DNA from: Paramecium pentaurelia
Lineage: Eukaryota > Ciliophora > Oligohymenophorea > Peniculida > Parameciidae
DNA: 64,000 nucleotides
Direction: 5' to 3'
NCBI GenBank assembly: GCA_905183005.1
Contig: CAJJDO010000071.1
Span: forward strand, 250,090-314,089
The notes beneath the pieces were generated by a model that was given only the letters and a program-made list of their open reading frames with translations, ran no database searches and had not been told where the DNA came from. Shown here piece after piece: positions 58,384 through 64,000 of the stretch (the first letter of the stretch is position 1; each line of letters begins with the position of its first letter). Both the position numbers and the translations under genes were made by a program.

Positions 58384-59129
58384 AATTAAATACGTCCACT
58401 TATTGTTTTAGATTTAAATATAAATTAGGTTAATCAGTAAAATTATCACACTATGTTAATTTTTAATATGAAATTTTTCATTAACAAAGGAATTTTAAAT
58501 TTCAATGATGAAAAATGTTAAATTATTATTAAAGTATTAAAATTGATTAGAGTTAAATTTTTTGTATAATAAAAAAAGGAATCAAGTTTAATTATTTTAT
58601 AGAAGCAATTGTTTATACAAAATGGTAACAAAGGCAATTGATTTTAATTTTTCTTTATACAATGGTTAGAATTAAGCACGTATGATTAGAATATTTTGAT
58701 TAATCATTTAAATTCACAATAATTTAAATTTAATAAGGAATTTTAATTTGAAATTTCTAAAATTATCTTTTATAAAATAGATTTTCCCTAATACTTTAAG
58801 AATAGAGATAAAGGTAGTTATTAAGAATTAATCATAAAAAAATGATTATTATCAAAAGCATTAATTATTTATTAGAAGGCTCTGATATTGATACTTTAGC
58901 AATATGTCAATGATTTTTCAAATTATACATAAAATAGCGATATTATTCAGGTGACATTAAGAATATATAATCCTAATATTCCATCTGTAAAGAACCCACT
59001 TTTACAATCAAAATAAATGTAAACAAGAACAAAAATTACATTTACAATTTTAAACAAGTAGACCAATTTTTAATATCTCCTAGAATTCAATTAAATTAAT
59101 TGATTTTGATTGTATTATTTAAACTATGA
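58384..59129. other. AT-rich spacer with weak coding signal
   Basis: Around 58930-59060 a plus frame has coding-like content (NPNIPSVKNPLLQSKQ) that could belong upstream of the next entry but cannot be joined to it cleanly. Confidence 0.35.
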
Positions 59130-59561
59130 ACTAAATTGATAGATAAATATCTGAATAAATATGATTCTATTCGAAGATTTAATCCTTTTTGCTTCGCCAC
59201 TAAAACTAATGAATTGTTTGGCTCAGTAAATCTCTAATATATTTAAATCAATAAAGAGGTGAATTAAAAGAAAACTCTTTCTTCTAGCTATTTTGATTAA
59301 CCAAATCCAAATTTCACAAAATGTAGTAACTGTATAATTCAAAGTATATCAATTCAATGTAGATCAATTTTAAATTACAATCCTTTTTAATAACTTATTT
59401 AGAAATATTTTACCCATTCTGGTAAGCAGTACTACAAAACTAATAATGTATTAGAAAGAATTTTCACCAAAATTATCATTCCTATATAAAAATATATCCT
59501 AAATTTAGTCTTCACATTATTGTTTAATAAGCAAGCACATTTAAGTAATATATTGAAATGA
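59130..59561 (+). pseudogene. coding-like ORF, start missing
   Basis: A 144-codon frame opens right after a TGA and reads YDSIRRFNPFCFATKTNELF, GSVNLQYIQINKEVNQKKTL, SYFDQPNPNFTKCSNC and FTHSGKQYYKTNNVLERIF before TGA at 59559-59561. Upstream sequence (INISQNSIKLIDFDC-like, other frame) looks like its continuation after a one-base shift near 59160. Probably a degenerate or mis-sequenced gene; family unknown. Confidence 0.33.
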
Positions 59562-60074
59562 ATCCTATCATGAATAGTTTGAACTTCCAAAACTTTCTAA
59601 ATTCAGATTTTGTTTCAATATATTTTTAACCAACTTAAGGAATATTCTTAAATATTTATTTTCGAATGCATAGACTACTAAAACTAAAGAATACCAAAAA
59701 TTTAAATTTAATGTAACAAAAGAATCAAAATAGTGAATATCATATAAATTTTTTATCAAATTGCAAACCACACATTAAGATTTCTTTGCCAAGTAAATTA
59801 GATGAAAGTTTGAGAGAAGGTTAAATTTTTGATAATATAGAATCAAGAGTATTTAGAGATGTTTGCATTGAGATCTTATATTTTTAAGTGCTATTTTTAG
59901 CGAATATGCTTATCAAGGTGATTAACTTGATTGTTATTATCAAATTTAAGCAAAAGTTTCTGGTATTTACTTATTTATGTTAAATTATGTTAAATTGATT
60001 TTAAGAGATTTTTAGTAATTTATCACATTTTCATTAGAATGAGAATGTGATAAATTTACCTAGTAATGGTATTT
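59562..60074. other. intergenic, nothing supported
   Basis: AT-rich. A short inverted repeat (TTATCACATTTTCATT ... AATGAGAATGTGATAA, about 60019-60054) could form a hairpin. Confidence 0.4.
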
Positions 60075-61804
60075 AGTCTCTACTAAATAAATATCTTAAT
60101 CTCAATAAATTTCCATAAAATCAAAATTATGGTTTAAACTAATGAATTAATTACTTTTTACCAAGTAGCTTGTCAAAAGTCATAGTTCATTGAATATACA
60201 AATATAAATTTGAGTATTCATAAATTAATTAGCATAACTCTAATATATTCTCATTTTTCTATAGACCAAAGCTTAGATGAATGCAATTTAAGAAGTTGGA
60301 TAAATGTATTTATTTATGTCATTTTTAAATATATATACCTAAATATTTCTAAATTAATAATGATTATTATTCAAGTTATTAACAAATATAATTGATACCA
60401 AGTTTTTCATAGGCGTAAACCAATTCATTATGATTTAATTTAGATTCAGAATAAACCATATAAGTTCTATTTAAAATTAACCTTTTTCAATTTATTTCAA
60501 TCCCTTATTTTAATTTAACTAATTATAAAAATTGTTAATAGGATAAATAATTAATATTCCAATATTTTGAAATAAGCTTAGAATAATTTCCTTCTTCTTC
60601 ATCTAAATTTTTATAATAAAATTACTCAAATTGAAGGAAAAATAAGTAATGATTTTTTAAATAATTTATATATATTAATGAAAAGCCTTAAAAACATGTA
60701 TAAAATCTTTTTCACAAATCCTAAATATATAGAAAATATGAATCTTTGGTATTGATATTTTCATAATATAATTTATAAATAAAGCTAAAAAATTAAATTA
60801 CTATTGTATAATATTTTTGGCAAGCAATATATATAGGTTTATTTTTTTATTTAATTGATAAAATAACAAAAATGAATTAAATGAAAATTATTGCAAAAAA
60901 TTAATCTAAACCAACTATTGTTATTTAAAAACGTAATTTAAAAGCTTATATTAGAACATTAATTTTGTTTACTTTTATTTATAAAAATCAATATAATAAA
61001 TAAAAAGTTCGATAATTAATTAAATTTTATAGAATATTTAAAAACTATGCTACATATATATAAACTAGCGAATAAAAACACTAAAGTTTTTGTGTTTGAT
61101 TTCTATTTGTTGTATTTTTTTTGTTTGGATGAAGAGTTTTCATGAACTATAATAATAATTTTCATATATTATATTCAATAATTTTAAAGATATTTAATTG
61201 AATTTTGAAATTTTATTGTAAACTGAGATTATAATTGAAAGATCCTTAGTTTGCATACTATCATTTATAATTTTAGTATTTAAATAATTTAGGAATAATT
61301 CATATTATGATTTATTAAGGTAAAGATCATAATTAAGATTTCAATTTTACTGCTAAAGTTATTGTTTACTAATTAAGTTTTCTGATAATTCAATCTGCAT
61401 TCAAAGTCACAATCATAATCAACGCCAATTTCTAAATTTCTATCAGTGCAATATTCAGGAATTGATTCTAATAACTTAGAACTTATGAGATCCAATTTAT
61501 TTATACAAATACAATCTTTTCATTATTATCAACAAGTCTTACATATATAATAACTTTGACTAAGAAAAAATTTATTGTTAATTTTTCAATTATTAACATT
61601 ATATTCTAATAGACTATCGCATTCTACTTCTTATTTTTTGATTAATCCATCTCCACATATTGATAAATTTCTATAATTGTCAAAGGTAAGTCCATTATAA
61701 AATTTAGGCATTTACCATAATAACAGATTGTACATGTTTATTACATAACACAATCATAATAGTAAATTAATTTACAATCTGAATTACCATCATAGTTGCT
61801 AAGG
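60075..61804. repeat. direct duplicate, left copy (assembly overlap)
   Basis: Equals 61806-63536 except for a one-base T-run difference near 60208/61939; the copies are separated by a single n at 61805. Confidence 0.85.
61586..61804 (-). pseudogene. Cys-rich secreted-protein fragment, duplicate copy
   Basis: Same sequence as 63318-63536, cut by the n at 61805; see that entry. Confidence 0.4.
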
Positions 61805-61805
61805 N

Positions 61806-63536
61806 AGTCTCTACTAAATAAATATCTTAATCTCAATAAATTTCCATAAAATCAAAATTATGGTTTAAACTAATGAATTAATTACTTTTTACCAAGTAGC
61901 TTGTCAAAAGTCATAGTTCATTGAATATACAAATATAAATTTTGAGTATTCATAAATTAATTAGCATAACTCTAATATATTCTCATTTTTCTATAGACCA
62001 AAGCTTAGATGAATGCAATTTAAGAAGTTGGATAAATGTATTTATTTATGTCATTTTTAAATATATATACCTAAATATTTCTAAATTAATAATGATTATT
62101 ATTCAAGTTATTAACAAATATAATTGATACCAAGTTTTTCATAGGCGTAAACCAATTCATTATGATTTAATTTAGATTCAGAATAAACCATATAAGTTCT
62201 ATTTAAAATTAACCTTTTTCAATTTATTTCAATCCCTTATTTTAATTTAACTAATTATAAAAATTGTTAATAGGATAAATAATTAATATTCCAATATTTT
62301 GAAATAAGCTTAGAATAATTTCCTTCTTCTTCATCTAAATTTTTATAATAAAATTACTCAAATTGAAGGAAAAATAAGTAATGATTTTTTAAATAATTTA
62401 TATATATTAATGAAAAGCCTTAAAAACATGTATAAAATCTTTTTCACAAATCCTAAATATATAGAAAATATGAATCTTTGGTATTGATATTTTCATAATA
62501 TAATTTATAAATAAAGCTAAAAAATTAAATTACTATTGTATAATATTTTTGGCAAGCAATATATATAGGTTTATTTTTTTATTTAATTGATAAAATAACA
62601 AAAATGAATTAAATGAAAATTATTGCAAAAAATTAATCTAAACCAACTATTGTTATTTAAAAACGTAATTTAAAAGCTTATATTAGAACATTAATTTTGT
62701 TTACTTTTATTTATAAAAATCAATATAATAAATAAAAAGTTCGATAATTAATTAAATTTTATAGAATATTTAAAAACTATGCTACATATATATAAACTAG
62801 CGAATAAAAACACTAAAGTTTTTGTGTTTGATTTCTATTTGTTGTATTTTTTTTGTTTGGATGAAGAGTTTTCATGAACTATAATAATAATTTTCATATA
62901 TTATATTCAATAATTTTAAAGATATTTAATTGAATTTTGAAATTTTATTGTAAACTGAGATTATAATTGAAAGATCCTTAGTTTGCATACTATCATTTAT
63001 AATTTTAGTATTTAAATAATTTAGGAATAATTCATATTATGATTTATTAAGGTAAAGATCATAATTAAGATTTCAATTTTACTGCTAAAGTTATTGTTTA
63101 CTAATTAAGTTTTCTGATAATTCAATCTGCATTCAAAGTCACAATCATAATCAACGCCAATTTCTAAATTTCTATCAGTGCAATATTCAGGAATTGATTC
63201 TAATAACTTAGAACTTATGAGATCCAATTTATTTATACAAATACAATCTTTTCATTATTATCAACAAGTCTTACATATATAATAACTTTGACTAAGAAAA
63301 AATTTATTGTTAATTTTTCAATTATTAACATTATATTCTAATAGACTATCGCATTCTACTTCTTATTTTTTGATTAATCCATCTCCACATATTGATAAAT
63401 TTCTATAATTGTCAAAGGTAAGTCCATTATAAAATTTAGGCATTTACCATAATAACAGATTGTACATGTTTATTACATAACACAATCATAATAGTAAATT
63501 AATTTACAATCTGAATTACCATCATAGTTGCTAAGG
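61806..63536. repeat. direct duplicate, right copy (assembly overlap)
   Basis: Second copy of 60075-61804, continuing into unique sequence at 63537. The single-base difference shows the consensus is not perfect in homopolymers. Confidence 0.85.
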
Positions 63537-63590
63537 TTATTTTTATCGATATCAATAATCTATATTTCATTTAAGTTATCAATATATAAT
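63318..63590 (-). pseudogene. Cys-rich protein fragment (DUF4215/CGDG-like)
   Basis: A minus frame reads NYDGNSDCKLIYYYDCVMQQ, TCTICYYGKC, then after a one-base shift FYNGLTFDNYRNLSICGDG and KKQEVECDSLLEY, ending at TGA 63318-63320 where Cys or Gln would fit. The CGDG ... EC spacing resembles the Cys-rich repeats of large ciliate surface/secreted proteins. A missing T near 63440 explains the shift. It may be the remnant of a larger gene; the coding feel continues a little past 63590 but no start is visible. Confidence 0.42.
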
Positions 63591-63620
63591 TAATAATTTT
63601 TAATAATAATTCATTCTTGA

Positions 63621-64000
63621 TCATAATTAATGATATTTCCTAATTTGTATTTCCTTAGATTTTTTATCCCAAGTCATCAAATACTCTCCATCTTCACTCA
63701 TCTATCCATATATACTACAATCTCCAAATTGAATAGATTATTATGTTATAAAATCACCATTTTGGTTCTTCCTTATCAAATTAACATTTAATCCATTCTT
63801 ATTCACAAGCAGACATTTCGACTTTATATATTAATAAGGGAACCAGTAACTACAATTATTAATTCCACATTTAACATCAATTTATTTTGTCTTTGAGTAC
63901 TATTTATTAGTACTATTCATCTCATAAACATGCATTTACTCTTAAAGATGAGGTTGGAATGTGAATACATTATCATCGATAAAACATAATCTTAAACCCC
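63621..64000 (-). CDS. WD40 protein, 3' end only
   Basis: The last 125 codons and TGA (63621-63623) of a gene whose start lies beyond the right edge. It reads GLRLCFIDDNVFTFQPHL, KSKCLLVNKNGLNVNLIRKN, QNGDFITQQSIQFGDCSIYG and MSEDGEYLMTWDKKSKEIQI. It aligns almost residue for residue with the C-terminus of 42078-43508 (IYGCMTDDGQYLITWDKKSN), so the two are recent paralogues. Probable propeller scaffold. Confidence 0.82.

Noticed and set aside
60210..62127. Two identical 61-residue proteins at 60210 and 61942
   Set aside because: Same sequence in the two halves of an assembly overlap; composition is that of chance AT-rich frames.
1..64000. Internal eliminated sequences (TA-bounded germline elements)
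   Set aside because: TA dinucleotides are everywhere in this AT-rich DNA; without a matching germline/somatic pair none can be supported.

Overview
The window is ciliate DNA, almost certainly from a Paramecium macronuclear genome assembly. Five things show this. (1) Long open frames appear only when TAA and TAG are read as glutamine and TGA is the sole stop; all gene models below use that code. (2) Nearly every intron is 18-34 nt long, starts GT and ends TAG or AAG. (3) Base composition is very AT-rich (roughly a fifth to a quarter GC by eye). (4) Telomere blocks mix GGGTTT and GGGGTT, the Paramecium pattern. (5) The gene families are typical: B-box/TPR, B-box/WD40 and MORN-like repeat proteins, and intein-like/ubiquitin-like fusions.

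Layout. 0-11 kb: an NF-YB histone-fold factor, two B-box/TPR proteins, a small helix-turn-helix protein, two coiled-coil proteins and two unidentified proteins. 11-16 kb: a long secreted repeat protein ending in a cystatin domain, then unidentified genes. 17.9-22 kb: a ubiquitin-like / Hint (BIL) / ubiquitin-like / ADP-ribosyltransferase / response-regulator-like fusion and a two-helix membrane protein. 24.8-33 kb: a B-box/WD40-like protein, a GPCR fused to a phosphatidylinositol-phosphate kinase, a propeller-like protein and a CK1-like kinase. 34-43.5 kb: two more B-box proteins, a MORN-like repeat protein and a WD40 protein. 44.8-49.5 kb: a secreted-protein pseudogene and two paralogous secreted discoidin-like proteins.

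At about 50.4 kb a right-facing telomere ends one macronuclear chromosome version, and at about 57.06 kb a left-facing telomere starts another. The 6.5 kb between them is gene-poor and holds a broken TPR gene. This looks like a site of alternative chromosome fragmentation. The last 7 kb is subtelomeric, with decayed genes and the 3' end of another WD40 gene.

The assembly is imperfect. Three single-n joins (8980, 35519, 61805) each separate two copies of the same 1.1-1.7 kb sequence, which is how unmerged overlapping contig ends look. A 100-n gap (50520-50619) also follows a duplicated end, and a fourth single n (57063) abuts the left telomere. Several otherwise intact genes carry single-base frameshifts, mostly in A/T runs, so some 'broken' genes may be consensus errors. 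Because only TGA terminates in AT-rich DNA, open frames of about 60 codons arise by chance; I called genes on amino-acid content, motifs, intron structure and exact divisibility of spliced lengths by three.
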